In this document: positions 42,709 to 52,269 of the stretch, piece by piece
Position numbering within the stretch: the first letter of the stretch is position 1
Layout of the letters: each line of letters begins with the position of its first letter
Assembly: GCA_028284005.1 (NCBI GenBank)
Contig: JANQSO010000002.1
Span: 124,001-188,000 of the forward strand
Reading direction: 5' to 3'
Source: Flavobacteriaceae bacterium
GTDB taxonomy: Bacteria > Bacteroidota > Bacteroidia > Flavobacteriales > Flavobacteriaceae
Length of the DNA: 64,000 nt
Position numbers and translations under genes: made by a program
The notes under the pieces: model-generated
Database searches by the model: none
Seen by the model: the letters and a program-made list of their open reading frames with translations, nothing else
Told to the model about the DNA's origin: nothing

Positions 42709-43250
42709 TTAATAGCCTCCTCAAAAGTAGGAAGTTGTAAGTCCTTTTCTGAAATGATGAAATCTTCCTTCGGAAGATGCCAATCTAAAGATAAGGTTGC
42801 GTCATTATAGATGATTCCTCCTTCTGAAGCTTTGTCATAATAGTTATCACATTTATAAGCAAAAACAGACTTTTCCGAAAGCGTTATAAATCCATGGGCA
42901 AATCCTCTGGGAACAAATAGTTGTTCGTTTTCAACGTCATCCAGTACATAAGAAAGATGTTTGCCAAAGGTTTTAGATCCTTTCCGCAGGTCAACAACAA
43001 TATCCAGCACTTTACCTTTTATTACCCTAACCAGTTTAGCTTGTGCCATCATTCCCTTTTGATAGTGAAGCCCCCGGAGCACACCATAACTGGAAACAGA
43101 TTGATTGTCCTGTACAAAGTCAATCTCTATTCCTGTGGCTTTCTTAAAGGTTTTTTTATTAAAGGTCTCACAAAACAAACCTCGTTCGTCTTTGAAAACG
43201 CTCGGCTTTATTATAATGCAGTCTTCCAGTGATGTGTGTCTTATTTCCAA
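42705..43250 (-). CDS. rfbC: dTDP-4-dehydrorhamnose 3,5-epimerase
   Basis: A 181-residue cupin-fold epimerase. Characteristic segments are DERGLFCETFNKKTF (around residue 22), QDNQSVSSYGVLRGLHYQ with the catalytic His (around 46-64), VDLRKGSKTFGKH (around 90) and FVPRGFAHGFITL (around 113). Third enzyme of the dTDP-rhamnose set; 3 nt after rfbA and overlapping rfbD by 4 bp. Confidence 0.97.
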   Translation of the reverse strand: MEIRHTSLEDCIIIKPSVFKDERGLFCETFNKKTFKKATGIEIDFVQDNQSVSSYGVLRGLHYQKGMMAQAKLVRVIKGKVLDIVVDLRKGSKTFGKHLSYVLDDVENEQLFVPRGFAHGFITLSEKSVFAYKCDNYYDKASEGGIIYNDATLSLDWHLPKEDFIISEKDLQLPTFEEAIK

Positions 43251-43253
43251 AAT

Positions 43254-44111
43254 TTAATCCAGTTGTAACAAATGTTTTCCGTAGCCGCTTTTTAATAGCG
43301 GCTTTGCCAAAGTAGTAAGCTCTTCTTTTGAAATATACCCCATTTCATAAGCCGCTTCCTCAATAGATCCTATCTTTAACCCTTGTCGCTCTTCAATTAC
43401 TTCTACAAATTTTGCTGCCTGCATTAAAGATGCAAATGTCCCTGTATCCAGCCAGGCGGTCCCTTTATCCAGTATGCTAACATTTAATTTTCCCTGCTGT
43501 AAATAGGCATTATTTACATCGGTTATTTCTAATTCTCCCCGGGCACTGGGCTCTATATTTGAAGCAATTTCCACGACATTATTGTCATAAAAGTAAATTC
43601 CGGGTACCGCAAAATTTGATTTTGGCGATTTTGGCTTTTCTTCAATAGAGAGTGCCTTTCCGGTTTTATCGAATTCTACCACTCCATAACGTTCGGGGTC
43701 ATGGACATGATATGCATATATTACTCCTCCGTCCGGATCACTGTTAGATTGCAATAATTCTTTTAATCCCGAACCATAGAAAATATTGTCTCCCAATATC
43801 AGGGCCACTTTCTCATTTCCAATAAATTCTTTCCCGATAATAAATGCTTCGGCCAGGCCATTAGGTTGTTCCTGGATTGCATAGCTAAATGTGCAACCAA
43901 ATTTCTTACCATCTCCTAATAATTTCTGAAAAAGAGGTAAATCCTGCGGCGTTGAAATAATCAATATTTCTCTGATCCCAGCATACATTAACGTTGATAA
44001 AGGATAATAAATCATAGGTTTATCATACACAGGCATCAATTGCTTGCTTACCGCTAAAGTAATTGGATGTAATCGTGTGCCGGAGCCCCCCGCTAATATA
44101 ATTCCCTTCAT
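43254..44111 (-). CDS. rfbA: Glucose-1-phosphate thymidylyltransferase
   Basis: A 285-residue nucleotidyltransferase that makes dTDP-glucose. It begins [18 protein letters not shown], the nucleotide-binding signature, and has GDNIFYGSG (around residue 110), [15 protein letters not shown] (around 160) and [13 protein letters not shown] (around 222). Length is standard. It overlaps rfbB by 4 bp and leads into rfbC. Confidence 0.97.
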   Translation of the reverse strand: MKGIILAGGSGTRLHPITLAVSKQLMPVYDKPMIYYPLSTLMYAGIREILIISTPQDLPLFQKLLGDGKKFGCTFSYAIQEQPNGLAEAFIIGKEFIGNEKVALILGDNIFYGSGLKELLQSNSDPDGGVIYAYHVHDPERYGVVEFDKTGKALSIEEKPKSPKSNFAVPGIYFYDNNVVEIASNIEPSARGELEITDVNNAYLQQGKLNVSILDKGTAWLDTGTFASLMQAAKFVEVIEERQGLKIGSIEEAAYEMGYISKEELTTLAKPLLKSGYGKHLLQLD

Positions 44112-45124
44112 AATCGGTCTGTGTTGTTTAAATACCAGTTTACAGTTTTCAAAATACCTGTTTCAAAGTTTTCTTGTGCCTTCCAACCTAATTTGTTTTC
44201 AATCTTCGAAGCGTCAATAGCATATCTAAAATCGTGGCCGGGCCTGTCCTTTACAAAAGTTATCTGGTCCTTATACGAAATATCCTTCGGTTTTAATTGA
44301 TCCAGAAGCTCACAAATCCTATGAGCTATATACAGGTTTTCACGCTCATTATCCCCTCCTATATTATAGGTTTCACCCAATGCTCCTTTATCTATAGCCA
44401 GCTTAATTCCTATACAATGGTCTTCCACATATAACCAATCCCTTATATTCTTTCCTTCTCCGTAAATTGGGATAGGCTCTCCCGAAATTGCTTTTCTGAT
44501 GATCGTAGGTATCAATTTTTCTTTATGCTGGTTAGGGCCATAATTGTTAGAACAGTTGGTTGTAACTACCGGCAGCCCATATGTGTGGAAATAACTTCGG
44601 ACCAAAAAATCTGAAGATGCTTTAGATGCGCTGTATGGACTATTGGGCGCATAAGGTGTTTTTTCAGTAAATAGTCCCGTTTCGCCTAAAGTTCCATATA
44701 CTTCATCTGTAGATACATGTAAAAACCTGGCAGACCTAAAATCTTCTTTTATTTCATTAGGCCCATCCATCCATGTTTTGTAGGCATTTTGCAAAAGGTT
44801 AAAAGTCCCTACAATATTGGTTTGTATAAATGCTGCAGGCCCTGTTATAGAATTATCAACATGAGATTCTGCCGCAAAATGCACTATTTTGGAAAACTTA
44901 TGTTCTTCGAACAATTCTTCAACTAAAGCCTCATCACAAATATCTCCTTTGACAAAAGTATAGTTAGGATTTTCCGAAATATCAGCCAAATTCTTTAAAT
45001 CACCCGCATATGTTAGCTTATCCAAGACAAGAATCTGATCTTCTGTATTAGTAATAAGATACTTTACATAATTAGAGCCAATAAACCCGGCTCCCCCGGT
45101 AATTAAGACTTTGTTGTTATTCAA
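44108..45124 (-). CDS. rfbB: dTDP-glucose 4,6-dehydratase
   Basis: A 338-residue SDR enzyme with the NAD loop [15 protein letters not shown] (residues 8-22), [12 protein letters not shown] (around 82), HVSTDEVYG (around 135), the catalytic YSASKASSD (around 162) and [17 protein letters not shown] (around 190). First gene of the rfbBACD block and 14 nt after the DUF6909 gene, so the whole second polysaccharide operon may be read from the DUF6909 promoter. Confidence 0.97.
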   Translation of the reverse strand: MNNNKVLITGGAGFIGSNYVKYLITNTEDQILVLDKLTYAGDLKNLADISENPNYTFVKGDICDEALVEELFEEHKFSKIVHFAAESHVDNSITGPAAFIQTNIVGTFNLLQNAYKTWMDGPNEIKEDFRSARFLHVSTDEVYGTLGETGLFTEKTPYAPNSPYSASKASSDFLVRSYFHTYGLPVVTTNCSNNYGPNQHKEKLIPTIIRKAISGEPIPIYGEGKNIRDWLYVEDHCIGIKLAIDKGALGETYNIGGDNERENLYIAHRICELLDQLKPKDISYKDQITFVKDRPGHDFRYAIDASKIENKLGWKAQENFETGILKTVNWYLNNTDRL

Positions 45125-45138
45125 AATATTTTTTTAGT

Positions 45139-46824
45139 TTAATCTAAAATCTGTTTTAATATCTTTTCTGTTATTACATAGGTAGGTTTAACCCCTGTTG
45201 TGCCCAGTCCTCCGGAGGCCAGTGTGCTTCCTGTCTCCAATGGGTTGTCCGATGCATAATACGCATACCGGACCTCGACTTTGCTATTTATGCTATTTCT
45301 AATCTTTGATGCTGCTTGTATCGCTTTTTGATAATGTGCTCCTTCCATCTCCAGACCGATCACATTCCATGTAGAATCGTGAAAGAACTTTAAAATATCC
45401 CTGTTCTGAAGTGAAGTTCCCAATACGGTGATCATAGCACCCGTACAAACATTAACATCATCATCTACAAACTGCGATTTCTTTAATTTATTTTTAAAAG
45501 GGTAATTATCTGCCGTTCCTTCAAAAACATGTGCAGAAGGAATCATAATATCTCCTTTTCCTCCTTCTAAAATTCCGGCTTTTCCCATTATTGATATTGA
45601 AACAACATTTAAAAAATGCTTTGTTTTATCAATCTCAAAGGGTTTTAAAAGCTCATCCATGCTTTCGTAGGCCTGCTCACCAAAGGCATAGTCCATAACG
45701 ATGATTACCGGGCTTTCTTCAATTGGTGTTGTTTTTTCGGGTGAGGTTGTTGTATTTTCGGGAAGGTTTGAAGTATCGAAGATCTGCACATTTATATTTG
45801 TTCCGCTACTGTCTTCGATCAGAGTCATTCCATTTTGTAATGCCACCTTGGTGACTTTTTCACGAAGTTTACTGTTTTCCGCCTTGCTAAGAGCTTCGTA
45901 TACTTCTAATGGCCGTTTTTTCTTAAATTCAGTAGGCAAAGCCATAGAAGCATATAAACTATTCATAATACTGTGCATATTCGCACTAATGATATGCAAA
46001 GGCCTTTTTAAGTATCCTTTTTCTTCAAGTGTTTCCTTAATTTTTAGCGCCCATCGTTCTCCGTGAATGTGGTGTCCCAAACGCTCCCGAAGTACCGGGC
46101 TAAAGGTAATGATGCGTTTATTATCATCTATCACTTCTTCAATGGCATATTTTCCCAAGTAATAAATGATGTTTAAAAATCGGTTTTCGTCTTCAGCACA
46201 AGCAAACTCCGGGTATATTTCATAGACCTCTTCAAAGGTTCGTCCTAAAAAATTAGCTGTATGTGTTAAAGCAATTTCCTTTTCTTTTTGAGTGAGCTCT
46301 CCTTTTTTAAGTACAGCTTCTTCCAGTTTTTTCCAGTCACGGATCACACTTCCTTTTTCATTGATCAACACCTGTTTCATGATCTTATGAGACTCTATAT
46401 AAAGGAAAGTCAGATGTGTAAGAATATCATAAATCTCTGAGCGGCCTCTAGTAACCTCAATATTCATTTGTTCAGAGTCGATCCGGTAACAATTGCGGCG
46501 GCGCTTCTCAGGAATAATAACTTTAAAATGTGAATTTTTATATCCTTCATCACTGGTAAGATTCACAAACCGGCACTCTTCAATTCCAAACGGTAATCTG
46601 TCAATAACATATAACAATCCCTGAAGTTCTATCTTTTCTTCGGCAATAGACCCGTAAATCTCCGGCCTTAAAATGAAAAGAGCATCTCGAAGTGTTTCGC
46701 CGGAAAGCCCCATTGGTTTATAATAACCCCTGTTAAAAAGGTGCCGCATCGTAATATACAATCGCTCAATAGCACCGGAGCTTTCTTGTGCACGTGTTCT
46801 TGTGTGTGATTTCAATTTATTCAT
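45139..46824 (-). CDS. DUF6909 family protein with a nucleoside-phosphorylase-like C-terminal region
   Basis: A 561-residue cytoplasmic protein of the flavobacterial DUF6909 type. The N-terminal third is helical (TRAQESSGAIERLYITMRHL near the start). A Thr/Pro/Glu-rich linker (about residue 350-365) leads to a C-terminal part with NVIGLEMEGAHYQKAI (around 488) and YYASDNPLETG (around 522). These resemble the Met-Glu-x-Glu/Glu-Gly-Ala helix and the Asp-bearing loop of purine/uridine phosphorylases and AMP nucleosidase; that link is my inference. ATG 46824 is chosen because a perfect -7 box ends 6 nt upstream; a start at 46872 would lie upstream of that promoter. Confidence 0.78.
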   Translation of the reverse strand: MNKLKSHTRTRAQESSGAIERLYITMRHLFNRGYYKPMGLSGETLRDALFILRPEIYGSIAEEKIELQGLLYVIDRLPFGIEECRFVNLTSDEGYKNSHFKVIIPEKRRRNCYRIDSEQMNIEVTRGRSEIYDILTHLTFLYIESHKIMKQVLINEKGSVIRDWKKLEEAVLKKGELTQKEKEIALTHTANFLGRTFEEVYEIYPEFACAEDENRFLNIIYYLGKYAIEEVIDDNKRIITFSPVLRERLGHHIHGERWALKIKETLEEKGYLKRPLHIISANMHSIMNSLYASMALPTEFKKKRPLEVYEALSKAENSKLREKVTKVALQNGMTLIEDSSGTNINVQIFDTSNLPENTTTSPEKTTPIEESPVIIVMDYAFGEQAYESMDELLKPFEIDKTKHFLNVVSISIMGKAGILEGGKGDIMIPSAHVFEGTADNYPFKNKLKKSQFVDDDVNVCTGAMITVLGTSLQNRDILKFFHDSTWNVIGLEMEGAHYQKAIQAASKIRNSINSKVEVRYAYYASDNPLETGSTLASGGLGTTGVKPTYVITEKILKQILD

Positions 46825-46830
46825 ATTTTG

Positions 46831-46838
46831 CAAAGATA
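46831..46838 (-). promoter_or_regulatory. Promoter -7 element of the DUF6909 (and possibly rfb) operon
   Basis: TATCTTTG on the minus strand, full TAnnTTTG match, ending 6 nt before ATG 46824, so the transcript would have almost no leader. No clear -33 TTG. Confidence 0.6.
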
Positions 46839-46846
46839 CGCTAAAT

Positions 46847-48343
46847 TTAAGGTTGTAATTTAACCAGTGCATCTGCTATCTTTCGGTCATTTGCGAGCCT
46901 GGGTGTCTTGTTTTGGCCCCCCAATTTTCCTTGGGACCTCATATAATCGTTGAAACTATTTCTTACTAAAGGTCTAATCTTTAAAGGCTGAAGTACTTTT
47001 CCTTTGATCAGGTCAAAGTAATACGAATTCTGTTTTTGCAAAGACGCATCTAAAGCGCCAGCGATCTGCAAAAGATCTTTGGGTTCTACTTCAAACTCGA
47101 TCAGCCATTCATGATATGGTAATTCTCCGGTTTCTACTTGCATTTTCGGCGCCACTGTAAATTCAGAAATTGAAAAATTGAACTGCTCTATAGTTTCTTG
47201 CATGGCTTGTTCAACTTCTTTCCCTATCACATGTTCTCCAAAAGCCGAAATAAAGTGTTTGATTCGGCCCGAAACAATTAAACGATACGGATTTGTTGAT
47301 GTGAACTGAACTGTATCTCCCAGGTTATAAGCCCATAGGCCGGCATTTGTAGAGATGATCATTACATAATTAACTCCGGTTTTCACTTCGCCAATGGTAA
47401 GTCTGGGCGCATCTTTTTCAAAAAACCTGGAAGATTCAACAAACTCATAAAAAATTCCCGAATCCAATTGAAGCAGCATCCCTTTTTCATTCTGCTTGTC
47501 TTGAAAAGCAAAAAATCCTTCGCTGGCAGGAAATAATTCAATACTGTTTACTTTTCTTCCTATGAGATCCTCAAATTTGGCACGATACGGTTCATAATTA
47601 ACTCCGCCGTAAATGAAAAGGTCAAAATTTTTAAATAGTTCACCAACTTTTTTGCCTGTTGCCGCATTTAATCTTTCAAAATACATCTGAACCCAGGAAG
47701 GAATCCCGCTAATAACAGTCATATTCTGGTTCTTTGTCTCTTCTACAATGGCATCAACTTTAGATTCCCAATCTTCTATACAATTGGTTTCCATACTGGG
47801 TAATCTGTTTTTTTGAAGATAGCCGGGGACATAATGAGCTACTATTCCGGAAAGCCTGCCAAGTTTAATGCCATTCTTTTCAGATAGTTTTGGACTTCCC
47901 TGTAAAAAGATCATCTTACCGTCAACAAAATTTGCATTTCCTGTTTCGTTGATATAAAACAAAATAGCATTTCGGGCCGCATTGATATGCGATGGCATTG
48001 AAGCTTTGGTAAGCGGAATATACTTGGCACCGCTGGTGGTTCCGGATGTCTTTGCAAAATAAAGTGGTTTTCCGGGCCAGAGAATGTTTTCCTGACCGCT
48101 TACCACTCGTTCTACATACGGTTTTAATGCCTCATAATCTCTTATAGGCACTTGTTCTGCAAAGTCTTCAGGAGCTATAATACTATGGAAATTGTGGTCT
48201 TTTCCAAATGCAGTGTCTTTGGCTTCGGCAATTAATCTTTTAAGAACACGACGCTGTGTTTCCTGTGGCTTTTTCGCCCACTTATACGTGCGGTAAACCA
48301 CAACTTTCGCAAAAATTTTAGCTGCAAAGGATTTTAAAGACAT
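46847..48343 (-). CDS. GH3-like acyl-adenylate-forming protein
   Basis: A 498-residue protein of the GH3 (auxin-responsive) type. The ATP-binding loop is YFAKTSGTTSGAKYIPLT (around residue 105), followed by a mid-domain YGGVNYEPY (around 250) and EGFFAFQD (around 285) near the acid substrate site. The C-terminal lobe contains GRIKHFISAFGEHV. Plant members conjugate amino acids to hormones; bacterial members are common in Bacteroidota with unknown substrates. It follows the M23 peptidase gene by 6 nt, which hints at envelope-related work, but no function can be assigned. Confidence 0.88.
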   Translation of the reverse strand: MSLKSFAAKIFAKVVVYRTYKWAKKPQETQRRVLKRLIAEAKDTAFGKDHNFHSIIAPEDFAEQVPIRDYEALKPYVERVVSGQENILWPGKPLYFAKTSGTTSGAKYIPLTKASMPSHINAARNAILFYINETGNANFVDGKMIFLQGSPKLSEKNGIKLGRLSGIVAHYVPGYLQKNRLPSMETNCIEDWESKVDAIVEETKNQNMTVISGIPSWVQMYFERLNAATGKKVGELFKNFDLFIYGGVNYEPYRAKFEDLIGRKVNSIELFPASEGFFAFQDKQNEKGMLLQLDSGIFYEFVESSRFFEKDAPRLTIGEVKTGVNYVMIISTNAGLWAYNLGDTVQFTSTNPYRLIVSGRIKHFISAFGEHVIGKEVEQAMQETIEQFNFSISEFTVAPKMQVETGELPYHEWLIEFEVEPKDLLQIAGALDASLQKQNSYYFDLIKGKVLQPLKIRPLVRNSFNDYMRSQGKLGGQNKTPRLANDRKIADALVKLQP

Positions 48344-48349
48344 ACTGTA

Positions 48350-49216
48350 TTAGTCAAAATCAATAAAGTTAGTTGGATTTATAGGATACCCTTCGCTCCA
48401 CAATTCAAAATGAAGGTGTGGACCCGTAGAAAGTTCTCCTGTATTTCCGGCAATGGCAATCACCTCTCCCGCCTTCACTAGTTCACCCTGCTCTTTATTC
48501 AGTGCCGCATTGTGCTTATAGACCGAAATAAGGTTATTTGAATGTTCTATAATAAGCACATAACCTGTATCTGCAGTCCATTCGGCAAAAATAACCGTTC
48601 CATCTGCAGTTGCTTTTACAGGAGCGTCTTTTACAGTTACTATATCTACGGCAAAATGCTTTTCCTTAGGGTTGTATTCTTCAGAAATAGTTCCTTTTAC
48701 CGGAGCAAAAAGCACAAAGCTTACTTCTGTATAACCAGTCAACGGATTGTATTTATCCTCTTGGGATACTTTTTCTCTTAGCAGGGAATCTTGTCTCGAA
48801 GCATTCAGGTTTATTTGGGACGCATCGATCTTTGCTGCTTCTATGATGGAATCCTTATTGAAATCAACTGTTTTTACGTCTCCTGTAAGGACTTTGCGTA
48901 TAGAAGCAAGGTATTGTTCATTTATATTGATAACCTGTTGTAGAGAGTCTGTTTTAAAGGTGAGGTCCGTTGCCTTTTTCTTTAAAGAAGTAGACGAATA
49001 GCCCGGAATATATTCCCGCAAAGGGGTAAAAGCGATGATCAGAGTAGTGATCGTAATTAAAAAAAAAGCAAAAAAAGTACTAAAGACAAAGACGTTCAGC
49101 CTGTTCAATTTAAATGAAAAACGTTCTTCAAAAGTATCTTCATTAAGCACAACTAAACGATACTTATGCAATAACTTCTTCTTAAAATATTTAGCTCTTT
49201 TCTCTTTTTTTGCCAT
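48350..49216 (-). CDS. M23 family metallopeptidase (LytM-type)
   Basis: A 288-residue protein: a basic cytoplasmic N-terminus, one membrane helix (about 33-55, VFVFSTFFAFFLITI), a helical periplasmic segment, and a C-terminal LytM domain with HFAVDIV (first His/Asp zinc ligands, around residue 185) and GPHLHFELW (HxH, around 265). The LytM zinc site appears complete. It cleaves peptide crosslinks in peptidoglycan or acts as a regulator of cell-wall hydrolysis. It starts the M23-GH3 unit from a good promoter, divergent from tatA. Confidence 0.92.
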   Translation of the reverse strand: MAKKEKRAKYFKKKLLHKYRLVVLNEDTFEERFSFKLNRLNVFVFSTFFAFFLITITTLIIAFTPLREYIPGYSSTSLKKKATDLTFKTDSLQQVININEQYLASIRKVLTGDVKTVDFNKDSIIEAAKIDASQINLNASRQDSLLREKVSQEDKYNPLTGYTEVSFVLFAPVKGTISEEYNPKEKHFAVDIVTVKDAPVKATADGTVIFAEWTADTGYVLIIEHSNNLISVYKHNAALNKEQGELVKAGEVIAIAGNTGELSTGPHLHFELWSEGYPINPTNFIDFD

Positions 49217-49234
49217 TGCGAATGCTTAAGGATA

Positions 49235-49263
49235 CAAATATAAAATAAACTGTACGGGTTCAA
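49235..49263 (-). promoter_or_regulatory. Promoter of the M23 peptidase gene
   Basis: On the minus strand TTG (49263-49261), 18 nt, TATATTTG (49242-49235), then 18 nt to the ATG at 49216. Confidence 0.7.
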
Positions 49264-49306
49264 TGCTAAACTTAATTGGAAAACGTTATATGTAAGTATT
49301 TCTTGT

Positions 49307-49314
49307 TACCTTTG
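49307..49314 (+). promoter_or_regulatory. Promoter -7 element of tatA
   Basis: TACCTTTG, full TAnnTTTG match, 19 nt before the ATG at 49334. No TTG at the expected -33 distance. Confidence 0.6.
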
Positions 49315-49333
49315 TATCTTAAATTTTATAAAG

Positions 49334-49522
49334 ATGGATGCATTAATTATACCCTTAGCAATCGGTCCTTGGCAAATTGCATTAATTGTTGTGATTGTTT
49401 TATTGTTATTTGGCGGAAGAAAAATTCCTGAATTAATGCGTGGTTTAGGAAGCGGGATCAAAGAATTCAAGGATGCTTCAAAAGAAGAGAACGACGACAA
49501 TAAACTAGATGAAAAGAAATAA
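49334..49522 (+). CDS. tatA: Twin-arginine translocase subunit TatA/E
   Basis: A 62-residue protein with a short periplasmic N-terminus (GPWQIA), one membrane helix (about 13-26, [12 protein letters not shown]), the hinge [14 protein letters not shown] and an amphipathic helix, then an acidic/Lys tail. This is the TatA/TatE pattern; TatA oligomers form the pore for folded proteins. Single-gene unit with its own promoter and a terminator right after it; tatB/tatC are not adjacent, as is common in Bacteroidota. Confidence 0.95.
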   Translation: MDALIIPLAIGPWQIALIVVIVLLLFGGRKIPELMRGLGSGIKEFKDASKEENDDNKLDEKK

Positions 49523-49545
49523 TCTTTTTCTTTTTATTCAGCTAT

Positions 49546-49582
49546 AAAAAGCCTGCTATTGTAGAAATAACAGGCTTTTTTT
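49546..49582. terminator. Bidirectional terminator between tatA and the DUF4837 gene
   Basis: Arms AAAAAGCCTG (49546-49555) and CAGGCTTTTT (49571-49580) pair perfectly; after one mismatch TATT/AATA extend the stem. T-runs follow on both strands. It serves tatA on the plus strand and the convergent DUF4837 gene on the minus strand. Confidence 0.85.
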
Positions 49583-49596
49583 AAATATTTTATTTG

Positions 49597-50571
49597 CTAT
49601 TCTATCCTGGCAGATTTTAAAATTGCCTCCAACTCAAACTGAAGATCTCTCTTGGCAACAGAAGGAGCATATGTAAATCCTTCTAATATTAGATATCTGT
49701 TGTTATCTTCGTCCCTAACCGCATAATTTAGAAAAGGACCTGCCATATATTTATCTTTTACTTCCCATGTTCCTTTTGTCTCGTACGCAAATTTTCCATC
49801 TATCTCACTGGTAAACAAGTAGGGTGCATAAGCCTCTTCGGTAATAAAACGACCTTCATCTTCCACCGGAAGGTAATTACCTCCAATAGAATCCCGTATT
49901 TTAATTATATCGCCTACAATGGTAGAATCTTTACCGATCATTCCCATGGGAACCTCGTAAATGATGACATTGGTACTCCCCGATTTAAGATCTTTTCTGA
50001 TCCAGTAAAAATCTTCTGAGGCCAAAGCGGTCCTATATGCCGAGGGGATTCTGAGACTAACCCCCAGGCGTTCCTTCAATGAATCCAATTTTTTCAATGA
50101 GATCTTGATCCTACGTTGTTTTTCGGCTATTTCCGAAGCCCGAAATGCGGCAAGTATGCTTTTGTGGTTTTCTGCGATTAAAGCAACCAGGCGCTCTGCG
50201 CTTTTTGCTATTACAAATGCTCCTGTCTGTGGCGTTGAGTATGAGTTCTTCCTTATGGAAACATCTTCTTCGTCCCCAATGGCCACATTTAGAAAAATCC
50301 TGTTCTTACGCACAAAGCCCGTAAAGGTAGAGGGTGGCATTTGATTAATGGAGTACAAAGGCTCTTCTTGGGGAAGGCCGTCTGTTGGAGCCGCAAAATA
50401 TGTGCGTATTTCTTCGCCCACCTCCGCATTCCAGAGGTCATTAGCAATAATAACCTGTAATGAATTTATATTTCCCAGAGATTTAGGAAGGTAAGAGACA
50501 TCTTTTTTCCCACTATTATCACAGGAGATAAACAAAAAAGCGGCAAAAGCAGCCAGGTAGAACGATTTCAT
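49597..50571 (-). CDS. DUF4837 family lipoprotein
   Basis: A 324-residue lipoprotein (signal MKSFYLAAFAAFLFISC with Cys17). The mature part contains TNVIIYEVPMGM and a C-terminal KGTWEVKDKYMAGPFLNY with LILEGFTYAPS, which I recognise as the DUF4837 type of Bacteroidota. Function is unknown. It starts 21 nt after the LysM transglycosylase gene on the same strand, so a link to cell-wall turnover is possible but unproven. Confidence 0.85.
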   Translation of the reverse strand: MKSFYLAAFAAFLFISCDNSGKKDVSYLPKSLGNINSLQVIIANDLWNAEVGEEIRTYFAAPTDGLPQEEPLYSINQMPPSTFTGFVRKNRIFLNVAIGDEEDVSIRKNSYSTPQTGAFVIAKSAERLVALIAENHKSILAAFRASEIAEKQRRIKISLKKLDSLKERLGVSLRIPSAYRTALASEDFYWIRKDLKSGSTNVIIYEVPMGMIGKDSTIVGDIIKIRDSIGGNYLPVEDEGRFITEEAYAPYLFTSEIDGKFAYETKGTWEVKDKYMAGPFLNYAVRDEDNNRYLILEGFTYAPSVAKRDLQFELEAILKSARIE

Positions 50572-50592
50572 AAAAAGAGGTTTATGTGGGAA

Positions 50593-52152
50593 CTATCCTT
50601 TTGAAACTTTAAGTTTCATTCCCGGTTTTAATTTGTTACTGCTAATATCATTCCATTTTTTAATATTCTGAACCGTAACACCAGGAAATTTTTGAGAAAT
50701 GCTCCATAATGAATCCCCACTCTTCACAGTGTACACTTTCGCATTACCATTATTTGAAACAGTGGTCTTTGCAACGCTTTTACCTACAGGGTTCCTGGGG
50801 TGGATAGTGAGTCGTTGTCCAATTTTAAGCCTGCTGCTTCTTAATCCGTTCCAACGCTTTATCTGGCCAACTGTTACCCCGTATCTTGCCGCTATTTTTC
50901 CTAAGTAATCTCCGCTTCTTACACGATATCGTATTCTGTTAGATTGTTCAAAAAGCTGTGGTAATGGTTTCTCTCTATCATTGAACTCCTTTTCTGCATA
51001 CGCATAAATAGCTTCTTCATTCGCTACAAATTTTCCAACAGCATCCAACGGTAACCTCAATACATAGTTTTCATTTTTCACCTTTGGGATGATACCCAGT
51101 TTGTAAGACGGATTTAAAAACTGTAACTCGGCAAGGTTGGTATTTGTTACTTTTGCAACCTGGTCCAGACTTATCATTTTTTTAATGCGGATGGTGTCTG
51201 TAGCAACATAAGGTATTGCAGGTCCGTTACTTTTAAAGCCGTGTTCTTCGGCAAATTCAAAAATATACATTGTAGCCAAAAAAGCCGGCAAATATCCAGC
51301 TGTCTCACGTGGAAGATATTGTCTTATGTTCCAATAATTGGTATAACCTCCGGAACGTCTCAATGCCTTTGAAACATTTCCGGGCCCTGAATTATATGCC
51401 GCCAATGCCAGGTCCCAATCGCCCAAGCTTTTATATAAGCTTTTAAGATATTTACATGCAGCCTCAGTTGCCAACGTGGGGTCAGACCGGTCATCAACAT
51501 AAGAACTCACATCCAATCCAAATAATTTTCCGGTATTGAACATAAATTGCCATAAGCCGGTAGCTCCTACTCTGGATTTTGCCCGCGGGTTTAATGCAGA
51601 TTCAACAATAGCAAGGTATTTTAGCTCTAAAGGAAGGTTGTGTTTGTCCAGTTCCTCTTCAAACATTGGAAAATAGTAATCGCTTAATGCCATTAGTTTT
51701 ACCATTGTTTTTCTTCGATTCTTAAGATATTGCTTAATTACACTTTCTAAAGAAGGGTTGTATTCCACATTAAAAGGGGTCCTCGCATTTAGCTCTTCTA
51801 GGCGTTGTTTTAGAACTTCCGTAGACAATTCTTCATAAGCGACCGGTTCATAGGTCTGAGTCGTTACAGCTCCATATACCTCCTCAAATAGTTCAGAGCT
51901 ATACAGTTCCTGAAGCCATAAGCTATCCTTTTCTCTTGCTAGGGCCATATCTTTAAGGTCAAAGACCAATGTATCTTTAACTTTTGTTGCCACAAGGGTT
52001 GTAGGAAGATCTCCTGAGATTTGTTGAACAGCAATAGAGTCAACAACTTGAATTTGTTTTTGTTGAAGAGAATCTATAGGCGCTTTTTCATCCTGAGCAT
52101 ATAAAATTCCACAGCCTAAAAAAAGAGTAAAAAGTAAGAGATATCTTTTCAT
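50593..52152 (-). CDS. Membrane-bound lytic transglycosylase with two LysM domains (MltD-like)
   Basis: A 519-residue exported protein. A signal peptide (MKRYLLLFTLFLGCGILYAQ) is followed by a Glu/Val-rich region. The SLT domain has the catalytic Glu in AIVESALNPRA (around residue 200), GLWQFMF (around 225) and AAYNSGPGNV (around 275). Two LysM repeats follow near 410-455 (YRVRSGDYLGKIAARYGV) and 470-515 (YTVKSGDSLWSISQKF). It cuts glycan strands of peptidoglycan by an intramolecular reaction. Start 52152 was chosen at the signal peptide; a longer frame to 52218 adds 22 residues that destroy the signal layout. Co-directional with DUF4837. Confidence 0.93.
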   Translation of the reverse strand: MKRYLLLFTLFLGCGILYAQDEKAPIDSLQQKQIQVVDSIAVQQISGDLPTTLVATKVKDTLVFDLKDMALAREKDSLWLQELYSSELFEEVYGAVTTQTYEPVAYEELSTEVLKQRLEELNARTPFNVEYNPSLESVIKQYLKNRRKTMVKLMALSDYYFPMFEEELDKHNLPLELKYLAIVESALNPRAKSRVGATGLWQFMFNTGKLFGLDVSSYVDDRSDPTLATEAACKYLKSLYKSLGDWDLALAAYNSGPGNVSKALRRSGGYTNYWNIRQYLPRETAGYLPAFLATMYIFEFAEEHGFKSNGPAIPYVATDTIRIKKMISLDQVAKVTNTNLAELQFLNPSYKLGIIPKVKNENYVLRLPLDAVGKFVANEEAIYAYAEKEFNDREKPLPQLFEQSNRIRYRVRSGDYLGKIAARYGVTVGQIKRWNGLRSSRLKIGQRLTIHPRNPVGKSVAKTTVSNNGNAKVYTVKSGDSLWSISQKFPGVTVQNIKKWNDISSNKLKPGMKLKVSKG

Positions 52153-52269
52153 ATAGAGATAAACGTAGGTTAATGGGGTAAATTTTGCTAAAATTAATGA
52201 ATTGAAGGAAATAGACAAATTTTTAACATACCGAAAAGCAGCGTTATTGCGGTTATTACAGGTTGATCG

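Noticed and set aside
45701-46066. A 121-codon plus-strand open frame opposite the DUF6909 gene
   Set aside because: Entirely inside a well-supported minus-strand gene with no independent signals.
46825-46872. Upstream ATG of the DUF6909 gene at 46872
   Set aside because: It would overlap the GH3-like gene and place the perfect -7 promoter box inside the coding region; ATG 46824 is preferred.
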